The notes under the pieces were generated by a model that worked only from the letters and a program-made list of their open reading frames with translations, was not told the origin of the DNA and did not search any database. From contig NZ_JAPZQX010000009.1 of assembly GCF_027531025.1 (NCBI RefSeq), forward strand, positions 124,001 to 188,000: a stretch of DNA of 64,000 nt, read 5' to 3'. This stretch comes from Novosphingobium sp. Its GTDB lineage: Bacteria > Pseudomonadota > Alphaproteobacteria > Sphingomonadales > Sphingomonadaceae. This document shows positions 31,483-39,593 of this stretch, piece by piece; the first letter of the stretch is position 1, and the number at the start of each line of letters is the position of its first letter. Both the position numbers and the translations under genes were made by a program.

Positions 31483-32616
31483 TCAGCCTTTTCTGAAGGG
31501 CGCGCGTACCGCGAGGAACAGCCGGTCCGCTTCGACCCCGCGCCGTTCGCGATCAAGAAAATCTGCCACGGCCTCGCGAAAGCCGGGATGAACGATGTAA
31601 TGAGCCGATCGTGTTTCGACCGGCTCATAGCCCCGGGCCAGCTTGTGCCCGCCCTGCGCTCCCGCCTCCACGCGATCGAGGCCCAGCCGGATCGCGGCGT
31701 CGATCGCCTGATAATAGCACAGCTCGAAATGCAGGAACGGCTTGTCGACGACGGCCCCCCAATAGCGGCCGTAGAGAGCATCCGGCCCGATGAAGTTCAA
31801 GGCGCCCGCAACCGGCTGCCCCTCGACCAGCGCCAGGATCAGCAGGATCCGGTCAGCCATCCGCTGCCCCAGCAGGCTGAAGGCCTCGCGGCTCAGATAG
31901 GGGCGCCCCCATTTGCGCGCGCCGGTATCCTGGTAGAAGTGCCAGAAGGCATCCCAATGGGTTTCAGACAAGTCCGCTCCGGTAATGTGCCGGATTTCCA
32001 GTCCGGCCTGGGCGGCGGCGCGTTCCTTGCGGATGTCCTTGCGCTTGCGGCTGGATAGTGCGCCCAGAAAGTCGTCGAAGCTGGCATAGCCCCGATTCTC
32101 CCAGTGGAACTGGATATCGCTGCGCAGCAACCAACCAGCCGTTTCGAACAGCGGCACCTGTTCTGGCGCGATGAAAGTGGCGTGGGCCGATGACAGGCCA
32201 TTGGCCTCACAAAGCTGCTCGGCCGCGCGCAGCAGCGGTGTGGCCAGCGCCGGATCGCCCAGCAACAGACGCGGTCCGGTGGCCGGCGTGAAGGGTACGG
32301 CGATCTGGAGCTTGGGGTAGTAACTGCCGCCCGCCCGGTGCCAGGCATCGGCCCAGGCATGATCGAACACGTATTCGCCCTGGCTATGTCCCTTGAGGTA
32401 AGCCGGCAGCGCCGCTGCCAGGCGCCCATCGGCGCCGTTGATCGCAATCGGGGCCGGGGTCCAGCCAGTGCCAGGCCCGACCGAGCCCGAATCTTCCAGC
32501 GCGGTCAGAAAGGCATGGCTGAGAAAGGGGTTGCCCCCCGTCAGCGCATCCCACTCGGCGGCCGGCACTTCGCCCACCCTAGTCAGGACCCGCGCCTCGA
32601 TCGGAGTACTGCTCAC
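31483..32616 (-). CDS. FemAB-like/GNAT acyltransferase (DUF482 family)
   Basis: A 377-residue protein of the FemAB-like DUF482 (COG3146) family, related to Fem and GNAT acyltransferases. Visible family parts are GGNPFLSHAFLTALEDSGSV near residue 28, HWENRGYASFDDFLGALSSRKRKDIRKER, and FLHFELCYYQAIDAAIRLGL with RVEAGAQGGHKLARGY near the C-terminus. Start is GTG 32616 overlapping the stop of the GDPD gene (GTGA). Substrate is unknown. Confidence 0.87.
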   Translation of the reverse strand: MSSTPIEARVLTRVGEVPAAEWDALTGGNPFLSHAFLTALEDSGSVGPGTGWTPAPIAINGADGRLAAALPAYLKGHSQGEYVFDHAWADAWHRAGGSYYPKLQIAVPFTPATGPRLLLGDPALATPLLRAAEQLCEANGLSSAHATFIAPEQVPLFETAGWLLRSDIQFHWENRGYASFDDFLGALSSRKRKDIRKERAAAQAGLEIRHITGADLSETHWDAFWHFYQDTGARKWGRPYLSREAFSLLGQRMADRILLILALVEGQPVAGALNFIGPDALYGRYWGAVVDKPFLHFELCYYQAIDAAIRLGLDRVEAGAQGGHKLARGYEPVETRSAHYIVHPGFREAVADFLDRERRGVEADRLFLAVRAPFRKG

Positions 32617-33392
32617 GCGATCCCCGCGCCCTCCGCAATCGGTGCATCGGCATGGATGGCGGCCCGTTCGCGGTGTTCGACGCTGCGCACCGTCCAGGTC
32701 GTGACAGGCAGACCGCGCGCGCGCTGGATGGCGGCAAAGCGGCTGGGCAGGTCGCGGATGTCATAGGCGAGGAACTGCGGCCGGGCATGCCACAACGACA
32801 GGCGGCGGCGGATCATGCCGGGCAACGCCTTGTCATTCTCCTCGGTCACAACGAGACCGCGCAGGGTCAGCGACGAATGATCGGCGAACCAACGGACAAT
32901 CCGGGGATCGAAGCTCATGATCGCGTGCGGCCCCTGGTAGCCCTCCAGCACACGCCGGACCGACAGGCACAGCGCGCTGATCCGGCGGTGATCGTCCCTG
33001 GGCGACTTGATTTCGATCAGCAGCGGCACCTGGCCCGCCACCTGATCCAACAGCTGGCGCAATGTCGGGATCGTATCCTGTCCGCCAGCCAGGCCGATCC
33101 GGCCCAGTTCTGCGGCGCTGCGCCGGGCGACAGGACCGGTCTCGGTAGTCAGCCGATCCAGCGTGGGATCGTGAAAGACCATTGCCTGGCCGTCGCTCGA
33201 GCGCTGGATGTCGCATTCGATACCCAGCCCCCGTGCAATCGCCCCGGCAAACGCAGCTGGCGAGTTTTCCGGAACACCCGGGCCATGCAGACCGCGATGG
33301 GCAAACGCCCACTCGCGCAGCCAGCGCACCCGTGCCGGATCGGGCACGGGCACCCGCCAGCGGTCAATCGGCGCGAAGGGCGACAATGGCAT
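32613..33392 (-). CDS. glycerophosphodiester phosphodiesterase family protein
   Basis: A 259-residue TIM-barrel GDPD. Catalytic signatures are FAHRGLHGPGVPENSPAAF (His of HRG plus EN) near residue 31 and IECDIQRSSDGQAMVFHDPTLDRLT (metal-binding E/D, catalytic His of FHD). Hydrolyses glycerophosphodiesters to glycerol-3-phosphate and alcohol. No signal peptide, so likely cytoplasmic. The start at ATG 33392 overlaps the end of the upstream RidA gene by 29 bp. Part of a five-gene overlapping operon. Confidence 0.9.
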   Translation of the reverse strand: MPLSPFAPIDRWRVPVPDPARVRWLREWAFAHRGLHGPGVPENSPAAFAGAIARGLGIECDIQRSSDGQAMVFHDPTLDRLTTETGPVARRSAAELGRIGLAGGQDTIPTLRQLLDQVAGQVPLLIEIKSPRDDHRRISALCLSVRRVLEGYQGPHAIMSFDPRIVRWFADHSSLTLRGLVVTEENDKALPGMIRRRLSLWHARPQFLAYDIRDLPSRFAAIQRARGLPVTTWTVRSVEHRERAAIHADAPIAEGAGIA

Positions 33393-33834
33393 CGACTTCG
33401 ACCGCGCAGCCCAGCGGCAGGCTGGGCACGCCGACAGCGGCACGGGCATGCTTGCCCGCCTCGCCGAACACGGCGACCATCAGTTCCGAGGCGCCGTTCA
33501 CCACCTTGGGCTGGTCAGTGAAATCGCCGGTGCAATTGACGAAGCCGCCCAGCTTGACGATCCGCTCGACCCGATCGAACGAACCGAGGGCAGCCTTCAG
33601 CTGGGCCAGGATCATCAGGCCGCAGCCTTGCGCGGCACGGATCCCGTCTTCGACTGTGAGGTCCTCGCCCAATCGCCCCTTCAGCAGCGCGCCATCGACG
33701 AACGAGACCTGGCCCGAAACGAAAGCATGCCCGCCCGAAACGACCACCGGGACGTAGGCCGCCACCGGCGCTGCCGCGGCGGGCAGGGTCAGGCCCAGTT
33801 CGGCCAGCTTCGCTTCGACTTCGGCGTCAGTCAT
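33364..33834 (-). CDS. RidA (YjgF/YER057c) family protein
   Basis: A 156-residue member of the RidA family subgroup with a longer N-terminus. Family features are VVSGGHAFVSGQVSFVDG, AAQGCGLMILAQLKAALGSFD and VEVDAIVALRAD at the end. The canonical catalytic Arg near the C-terminus of true RidA (in CxR) is not obvious, so deaminase activity is uncertain. Start ATG 33834 overlaps the HAD gene, within the operon. Confidence 0.88.
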   Translation of the reverse strand: MTDAEVEAKLAELGLTLPAAAAPVAAYVPVVVSGGHAFVSGQVSFVDGALLKGRLGEDLTVEDGIRAAQGCGLMILAQLKAALGSFDRVERIVKLGGFVNCTGDFTDQPKVVNGASELMVAVFGEAGKHARAAVGVPSLPLGCAVEVDAIVALRAD

Positions 33835-34459
33835 TCTTCTCTCCATTGATCCGCCCAAGCAGCCACGGCAGCGCGTGGTCCCAGGTGTCGATCCGGGCGT
33901 GCGCGTTGCCCGCCTCAAAGGCGCAGGAAATGTGCGGGGCCAGCGTCGGTTCACCGCACAGGTGCAGCCGGTCGATATGCGGGGCAATCTCCTTCACCGA
34001 ACCGTGGTGATTGGCGATATCGTCGATGAACACCGCGTGGCTCGGCCGATACTCGTCGAGGATCGCTTGCAGCGCCGGACCTTTCGGGCCCTGGTTGGTA
34101 AAGACCCGCGCCTCGATCCCGTGATCGAGGAGTTGCCGGCGGCGCGCCTCGTTGTGCTTGTCGTGCAGGTTGGTCAGGATCACCACGTCAGCATGTTCGG
34201 CCAGAGTGTTGATCGCGCTGACCGCGCCGGCGATCGGGTATTGCCGGTGCATCTCGTTGTCGAAAAAGCCTTGCAGGAATTCCCAGATCTTCGGCCCTTC
34301 GACCAGCTCGCCGCTGTCCTTCCAACGGACCGCGCGGCTGAAATCGTTGCCGACCATCGAGAACGATACGCCCTGCGTTTCGTCCAGCCATTGGGCAAAG
34401 GGGACGACCATGTGCAGCAGCACTTCGTCGCAATCGGAAATGATCAGGGGTTTCGTCAT
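33827..34459 (-). CDS. HAD-superfamily hydrolase
   Basis: A 210-residue phosphatase-like protein with the HAD nucleophile motif IISDCDEVLLHM (DxDxx) near residue 8-12, motif II (VVILTNLHDKHNEARR, TN), a Lys in the KGPALQAI region and the terminal FIDDIANHHGSV acid pair (motif IV). Its ATG overlaps the TGA of the DUF3572 gene (ATGA), and its own stop overlaps the RidA start. Substrate unknown. Confidence 0.87.
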   Translation of the reverse strand: MTKPLIISDCDEVLLHMVVPFAQWLDETQGVSFSMVGNDFSRAVRWKDSGELVEGPKIWEFLQGFFDNEMHRQYPIAGAVSAINTLAEHADVVILTNLHDKHNEARRRQLLDHGIEARVFTNQGPKGPALQAILDEYRPSHAVFIDDIANHHGSVKEIAPHIDRLHLCGEPTLAPHISCAFEAGNAHARIDTWDHALPWLLGRINGEKND

Positions 34460-34725
34460 GTCAGCGAATCTCGTGCCGCGATCAAGGCCTGCGGCGCAAC
34501 CCCCAAATGCTCGGCTGCGGCACAAAGGTCAGGTTCGTGTGCTGCAAGGAACTCAAGCACAGCGCCCAGCACGGCCGGATCGGCAAGGCCCGAGCGCAAG
34601 GCATCAGCATCCAGTCCGGTCAGCGCCAGCAGCCGCTCGGCCCTTGGCGAATCGGCCAGCACCCAGACGAGCGCGCCCAGCGCCAGGGCAAAGGGGTCGA
34701 CGGGGGATTGGGGTTCGCGAAGAAT
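34456..34725 (-). CDS. DUF3572 family protein, start unresolved (possible ATT start)
   Basis: The core RAERLLALTGLDADALR and VLEFLAAHEPDL is typical of DUF3572 proteins. The first conventional start codon is GTG 34662, but the frame upstream still encodes family-like sequence (PVDPFALALGALVWVLADSP), so the true start is probably earlier. The only well-placed candidate is ATT at 34723-34725, preceded six bases away by AGAGG, giving 89 residues. Heads the HAD-RidA-GDPD-FemAB operon and is divergent from divK. Confidence 0.7.
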   Translation of the reverse strand: MLREPQSPVDPFALALGALVWVLADSPRAERLLALTGLDADALRSGLADPAVLGAVLEFLAAHEPDLCAAAEHLGVAPQALIAARDSLT

Positions 34726-34761
34726 TGCGGGCCTCTGCAGTAACAGTGTAGGACATTGCGC

Positions 34762-35139
34762 ATGGCAAAGCGTATCCTGGTTGTCGAGGACAACGACCTC
34801 AACCGCAAGCTGTTCTGCGATGTGCTGCGCAGTCAGGGCTATGCCGTGGAACCCTGCGCCGATGGGCTGGAAGCGCTCGACAGGGCGCGCAGCTTCGTCC
34901 CCAACCTGATCATAATGGATATCCAGCTGCCCAACGTTTCAGGCCTTGACCTGATCGAGGCGACCAAGGCCGATGCCGTGCTGCGCCAGATCCCAGTACT
35001 CGCTGTCACCGCCTATGCCGGCAAGGGCGACGAAGAGCGGATCCGCGACGCCGGGGCCGAGGGTTATCTCGCCAAGCCGGTCTCGATCGGACCGTTCATG
35101 GCGGCCGTGAAGGGCTTGGTCGAAAAGGCCGTAGCTTGA
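34762..35139 (+). CDS. divK: single-domain response regulator DivK
   Basis: Receiver-only protein of 125 residues with acidic pocket Glu9/Asp10, phospho-acceptor Asp53 (LIIMDIQLPNVSGLDL), Thr83 and Lys105, closely resembling Caulobacter DivK. In Caulobacter DivK controls CtrA phosphorylation through DivL and PleC/DivJ; the same circuit is implied by the nearby ctrA. Start ATG 34762; the TTG at 34756 is rejected. The sphingolipid acyl carrier protein gene follows after 67 bp on the same strand. Confidence 0.95.
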   Translation: MAKRILVVEDNDLNRKLFCDVLRSQGYAVEPCADGLEALDRARSFVPNLIIMDIQLPNVSGLDLIEATKADAVLRQIPVLAVTAYAGKGDEERIRDAGAEGYLAKPVSIGPFMAAVKGLVEKAVA

Positions 35140-35206
35140 CTTTTAGTGCCCCGCGCCGCTTTTCCGCCCCATTCATCGGCCAGAGCGCCGCAAAATCAAT
35201 CGGAGC

Positions 35207-35455
35207 ATGAAGACAATGGATCGCGCCGCTACCGCTGAAAAGATCGCCGGGATCATCGAACCCTTCAACAAGAAGGGCGTGGAGATCACCGATGCGAGCA
35301 CCTTTGCCGGGGACCTGGAGTTCGACAGCCTGACCGTGATGGATTTTGTCGCCGCGATCGAGGACGAGTTCGACATCATCATCAGCATGAACCAGCAGGC
35401 CGAGATCGAGACCTACGGCCAGCTGATCGATGCCGTGGTGAAGCTGCAGGGCTGA
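35207..35455 (+). CDS. acyl carrier protein of the sphingolipid pathway
   Basis: An 82-residue acyl carrier protein with phosphopantetheine attachment at Ser41 (LEFDSLTVMD). It lies directly before the serine palmitoyltransferase gene, the arrangement known from Sphingomonadales and Caulobacter where a dedicated ACP supplies the fatty acyl group. Two ATGs are possible, 35207 and 35216. Shorter and more basic at the N-terminus than the housekeeping AcpP. Nine bp separate it from spt. Confidence 0.93.
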   Translation: MKTMDRAATAEKIAGIIEPFNKKGVEITDASTFAGDLEFDSLTVMDFVAAIEDEFDIIISMNQQAEIETYGQLIDAVVKLQG

Positions 35456-35463
35456 TACGAGCG

Positions 35464-36663
35464 ATGACCGACCTGTTCTCCAAGTTCGACCCGCTGATCG
35501 AGCTGCGCACCAATCTGCTGGCTCACGGCCAGGAAGACCCGTTCAATCTGGTGATGGAGCGGGTGATCTCGCCCACCGAGGCGGTGTGCAACGGCCGTCC
35601 GACGATCCTGCTGGGCACTTACAACTACATGGGCATGACCTTCGATCCCGATGTGATCGAGGCCGGCAAGCAGGCGCTCGATGATTTCGGTTCGGGCACC
35701 ACCGGCAGCCGCGTGCTGAACGGCACCTATGCTGGTCACCGCGCGGTGGAAGATGCACTCAAGGAATTCTACGGAATGGACCACGCGATGGTCTTTTCCA
35801 CCGGCTACCAGGCCAACCTGGGGATCATTTCGACCGTCGCCGGCAAGGGCGATTACATCGTGCTCGACATCGATAGCCATGCCTCGATCTGGGATGGCTG
35901 CAAGATGGGCGATGCCGAGGTGGTGCCGTTCAAGCATAACGATATCGAGGCGATGGAAAAGCGCCTCAAGCGCATTCCCGAAGGCGCGGGCAAGCTGGTC
36001 GTGCTGGAAGGCGTCTACTCTATGCTGGGCGACATTGCCCCGCTGAAGGAGATGATCAGGGTCGCCAAGGACAACGGCGCGATGGTGCTGGTGGACGAGG
36101 CGCACTCGATGGGCTTCATCGGCCCCAACGGGCGCGGCGTGGCCGAGGACCAGGGTGTGCTTGACCAGGTCGATTTCGTGATCGGCACCTTCTCGAAGTC
36201 GGTCGGCACCGTCGGCGGTTTCTGCGTGTCGAACCACCCCAAGTTCGAGATCCTCCGGCTGGTTTGCCGCCCCTATGTGTTCACCGCCAGCCTGCCGCCC
36301 AGCGTGGTTCACACCGCCAGCACCTCGATCCGCAAGCTGATGCATGCCGGGAACAAGCGGGCGCACCTGTGGGAAAACTCGCGGGTCCTGCACCAGGGGC
36401 TGCGCGACAAGGGCTTCCAGCTCGGCACCGAAAAGGCCGAAAGCGCGATCATTGCAGTGATCATGCCCGATCTGGAAAAGGGCGCGGCGATGTGGGAGGC
36501 GCTGCTGAAGGAAGGGCTTTACGTCAACCTGGCCCGCCCGCCGGCAACCCCCGCCAACATGACCCTGCTGCGCTGCTCGCTCTGCGCTGAGCATACCGCC
36601 GAACAGGTCCAGACCATCATTGGCATGTTCGAGCGTGCCGGGAAGGCCGTGGGGATCATCTGA
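35464..36663 (+). CDS. spt: serine palmitoyltransferase
   Basis: PLP-dependent enzyme condensing serine with palmitoyl thioester to 3-ketodihydrosphingosine, first step of sphingolipid synthesis. The 399-residue product has the alpha-oxoamine synthase motifs: GSGTTGSRVLNGTY, substrate-site DEAHSMGFIGPNGRG (Asp211) and the PLP lysine in TFSKSVGTVGGF (Lys245). Soluble and homodimeric in this family. TGA overlaps the ATG of the SDR gene by one base (TGATG), so the operon is ACP-spt-SDR. Confidence 0.97.
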   Translation: MTDLFSKFDPLIELRTNLLAHGQEDPFNLVMERVISPTEAVCNGRPTILLGTYNYMGMTFDPDVIEAGKQALDDFGSGTTGSRVLNGTYAGHRAVEDALKEFYGMDHAMVFSTGYQANLGIISTVAGKGDYIVLDIDSHASIWDGCKMGDAEVVPFKHNDIEAMEKRLKRIPEGAGKLVVLEGVYSMLGDIAPLKEMIRVAKDNGAMVLVDEAHSMGFIGPNGRGVAEDQGVLDQVDFVIGTFSKSVGTVGGFCVSNHPKFEILRLVCRPYVFTASLPPSVVHTASTSIRKLMHAGNKRAHLWENSRVLHQGLRDKGFQLGTEKAESAIIAVIMPDLEKGAAMWEALLKEGLYVNLARPPATPANMTLLRCSLCAEHTAEQVQTIIGMFERAGKAVGII

Positions 36664-37427
36664 TGGGGCGCCTGACCGGCAGGCGTTGCCTGATTACCGG
36701 GGCGGCGCAGGGGATCGGCAGGGCCATTGCCGAGCGGTTTTCGGCCGAAGGGGCAGGGCTGCTGCTGGTCGATATCGATGGGCGAAAAGTCGCCGAAGTC
36801 GCGGATTCGCTGGGTCAGCAGGCCTTTGCTGCCGATGTTTCGCACAAGGCCCAGGTCGAGGCGATGATCGCCGCGGCCGTGGCCAAGCTGGGCAGGCTGG
36901 ACGTGCTGGTCAACAACGCCGGGATCACCCATTCCGCCAGCCTGGACGAGCTGGCCGAGGACGATTTCGACCGGGTTTTCGCGACCAATCTCAAGTCCGC
37001 GCTGTGGGGGACCCAGGCGGCGGCGCGGGTGATGGCACCGGGCAGTGCCATCATCAACATGAGCAGTGTCAACGCGGTGCTCGCGATCCCCAACCAGATT
37101 CCCTACGTTGTATCCAAAGGTGCACTAAAACAGCTGACCAATGTAACCGCATTGGCACTTGCTGCGAAAGGCATCCGCGTCAACGCGATCGGGCCCGGTT
37201 CGATCGAGACCGAGATGCTGGCGGGCATCCTCGCCGAGGACGATGCCGCGCGCGATCGCATTCTCAGCCGCACCCCCCTGGGTCGTTGCGGCACGCCCGA
37301 GGAAGTCGCCGCCGTCGCCCTATTCCTCGCCAGCGAGGACAGCAGCTATGTCACCGGCCAGACGATCTATCCTGACGGGGGCCGGCTTGGGCTGAACTAT
37401 ACGGTGCCGGTCAACCGCCCGGCGTGA
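36663..37427 (+). CDS. SDR-family oxidoreductase coupled to spt
   Basis: Classical short-chain dehydrogenase of 254 residues: NAD(P) loop TGAAQGIGRA, NNAG at about 84-87, catalytic Ser134/135 and Tyr148-x-x-x-Lys152. It has no signal peptide or membrane helix. Because it is translationally coupled to spt, reduction of 3-ketodihydrosphingosine or a related keto intermediate is a reasonable hypothesis, but the family is too broad to prove it. Residues 147-170 are encoded by unusually AT-rich codons. Ends inside the convergent serine hydrolase gene (17-bp overlap). Confidence 0.85.
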   Translation: MGRLTGRRCLITGAAQGIGRAIAERFSAEGAGLLLVDIDGRKVAEVADSLGQQAFAADVSHKAQVEAMIAAAVAKLGRLDVLVNNAGITHSASLDELAEDDFDRVFATNLKSALWGTQAAARVMAPGSAIINMSSVNAVLAIPNQIPYVVSKGALKQLTNVTALALAAKGIRVNAIGPGSIETEMLAGILAEDDAARDRILSRTPLGRCGTPEEVAAVALFLASEDSSYVTGQTIYPDGGRLGLNYTVPVNRPA

Positions 37428-38976
37428 TCACCAGCCGGGGCCGCCCGGTCGGCAGCCGATCGAGCACCAGCCGCCATGTGCCAGGTGCGGCGGTTTCGAA
37501 CACCACGTTGCCGCCGCCGGGATCGAGCTTCAGCGTCCCGCCGTTGGCCTTCAGCCCGGCACCGGCACCCTGCCCCAGCGCCAGATAATCCCAGTCGGCG
37601 GTGGCCAGCTTGAATTCGTGGCGACCGGCGGGCAGCGTCACTTCGGCTGCAAAGCCCGCTCCTTCGCGCCGAAGCGGGGTGGCCGTGCCCCAGTCGTTCA
37701 TCGAGCCGCGCAGGTAGAGCACGGTATCGGCCGGCAGGCTGGCCAGCGCGCGCGACTGGTATGCCGCCCAGCCATAGCGGTTGGCGGCAGCGCGGATAAT
37801 CTCGTCCGCCAGATCAAACCCGCGGAAATCGTTAGCCATGACCACGATGCCATCGCCGCTTTCGGGGTGGATGAAGGCGCGGGTGAACATGCCCCAGCGG
37901 GTGCCATCATGCCCGAAGGAGAAGCCTGCGCCGCTGCCCTTGAGCTTCAGCCCCAGCCCCCAGTCGGCCGCCTGAACCTTGGCCATCTCGCGCGCGGCGG
38001 CTTGCGGCAGCAGCGTCGTATCGCTGCCGGTCCAGGCCCCGCGCAGCGCGATCAGCAGTCGCGCCAGATCACCGGGCGTTGACCACAGCCCGCCCGCCCC
38101 CAGTTCGGCGACGTTGTAGAACCGGTCGGCAAAGGGCTGGCCCAGGTGATGCCCGGCGGCGGTCGCAGCCAGCAAGGGCGCAGCAGGCGGCTGGGCAAAG
38201 GTCGAGCGGGTCATCCCCGCCGGAGCCAGCACCTGCTTGTCGGCCAGGGCGGCAAAGCCTTCGCCATACATGTCTTCCAGCGCGGCCTGAACGACCAGGT
38301 AGCCGCCGTTCGAATAGTCCCAGGCCCCGCCGGGCTTGCCGGTAACCCGCACCGGCTGGCCCTTCACCCCCTTGCCGGTAAGGATCGCCTGCAGACTGGG
38401 CAGCGGCGTGCCGGGGGCATAGCCGGTCGAATCCGGGCTGGAGACCCCGGCGGTGTGTGACAGCAATTGGCGCAGCGTCACCCGGTCCTTCGGATAGGCC
38501 TTGTTCATCGGCAATTGCCAGCGCGCCAGCGCCCAGTTGATATCGGCATCGAGCGGGTGCCTGCCCGCCTGCACCGCCTGCATGGCCAGCGTCGCGGTCA
38601 CCACCTTGCTGACCGATCCGGCCTGGAACAGGGTATCGGCGGTCACCGGGGCGCAGGTCGCCATGTCAGCAGTGCCCCAGCCGCGCGCCAGCACGATCCT
38701 GCCGCCCCGGATCAGCGCCACGCTGACCCCCGGCACCTGCAGCGCCTGCATCCGCTTGGCCAAGGCCTGTGGCTTCACTTCGCTGCCGGTCCAGGCTGGG
38801 ACGAGACCCTTGGCGAGCGCTTTGGCCTCGGCATCCATTGCCCCGCCGACGGTATCCTTGGGCGCCTTGCAGGCCTTGGCCGCGGCGAGCGGCGGCAGGC
38901 CTTCGGGCAGGGTTTGGGCCTGCGCGGGGGCCGCGAACAGGGCCGAGGCAAGAGCCAGTGTGGCAAACCGGATCAT
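37411..38976 (-). CDS. secreted serine hydrolase (beta-lactamase/penicillin-binding family) with C-terminal beta domain
   Basis: A 521-residue protein with a signal peptide (residues 1-20, ASALFAAPAQA). The class C-like domain has SxxK at Ser121-Val-Ser-Lys124, a Tyr-Ser-Asn box (WDYSNGGY near residue 222) and HDG in place of KTG (FSFGHDGTRWG). The final roughly 100 residues (AGRHEFKLATADWDYLALGQ region) resemble a starch-binding or pullulanase-type beta domain that helps binding. Probably an esterase or peptidase acting in the periplasm, rather than a resistance beta-lactamase. ATGA overlap with the GST gene. Confidence 0.88.
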   Translation of the reverse strand: MIRFATLALASALFAAPAQAQTLPEGLPPLAAAKACKAPKDTVGGAMDAEAKALAKGLVPAWTGSEVKPQALAKRMQALQVPGVSVALIRGGRIVLARGWGTADMATCAPVTADTLFQAGSVSKVVTATLAMQAVQAGRHPLDADINWALARWQLPMNKAYPKDRVTLRQLLSHTAGVSSPDSTGYAPGTPLPSLQAILTGKGVKGQPVRVTGKPGGAWDYSNGGYLVVQAALEDMYGEGFAALADKQVLAPAGMTRSTFAQPPAAPLLAATAAGHHLGQPFADRFYNVAELGAGGLWSTPGDLARLLIALRGAWTGSDTTLLPQAAAREMAKVQAADWGLGLKLKGSGAGFSFGHDGTRWGMFTRAFIHPESGDGIVVMANDFRGFDLADEIIRAAANRYGWAAYQSRALASLPADTVLYLRGSMNDWGTATPLRREGAGFAAEVTLPAGRHEFKLATADWDYLALGQGAGAGLKANGGTLKLDPGGGNVVFETAAPGTWRLVLDRLPTGRPRLVITPGG

Positions 38977-39593
38977 CGCTGCTGTTTCTCCTTGGCGCGC
39001 TGGAAGGCGGGCCGCTGGCTGAGCCGATCGAGATAGGCGCGGCCCGCTTCGGGCACCTGTTCCTCCAGCCCGATCGACATGGCCAGCATCACCGCATAGC
39101 CCACCGAGACATCGGCCATGGTGAACCGCCCGGCACAGGCGAATTGGGGTCCCATCAGCTTCAGCGCATTGTGCAGCCGGGCGCCGAACCACTGGGCATA
39201 GTCCGCCGCCGCTTCGGGGCAGCGGCCTGGCTCCAGCCGGGTATAGCGCAGGTGGATCGTCTGCGGGAAAGTCAGCGTCGCCTCACCCATGACGAGGAAG
39301 TTCATGTAAGCGGGATAGTCGGGCTCATCCGGGACCAGCGCCAGGGGCGAAGGGCCGAAGCGGGTAGCCAGCACGTGCGGGATCGCGCTGCTTTCGGTCA
39401 TCAGCTGGCCGTCGATCAGGCAGGCAGGCACCGTGCCCAGCGGATTGACATCGCGGTACCCTTCAAACCGGGCGCGCGGCGGGAAGGGCATCAGGGTCAG
39501 CTCATAAGGCAGGCCCAGTTCCTCCAGCGCCCAGAGCGCGCGGAACGAGCGGGCATCGGCGCAATGGTAAAGGTGGATCTGCGGCACGCTCAT
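38973..39593 (-). CDS. glutathione S-transferase family protein
   Basis: A 206-residue GST. The N-terminal thioredoxin fold reads HLYHCADARSFRALWALEELGLPYE, with VNPLGTVPACLIDGQLMTESSAI at the glutathione-binding site (the cis-Pro VP and ES). The C-terminal all-helical domain includes GRFTMADVSVGYAV (N-capping box). It overlaps the yqaA stop and its own TGA overlaps the serine hydrolase start, both as ATGA. Substrate unknown. Confidence 0.92.
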   Translation of the reverse strand: MSVPQIHLYHCADARSFRALWALEELGLPYELTLMPFPPRARFEGYRDVNPLGTVPACLIDGQLMTESSAIPHVLATRFGPSPLALVPDEPDYPAYMNFLVMGEATLTFPQTIHLRYTRLEPGRCPEAAADYAQWFGARLHNALKLMGPQFACAGRFTMADVSVGYAVMLAMSIGLEEQVPEAGRAYLDRLSQRPAFQRAKEKQQR

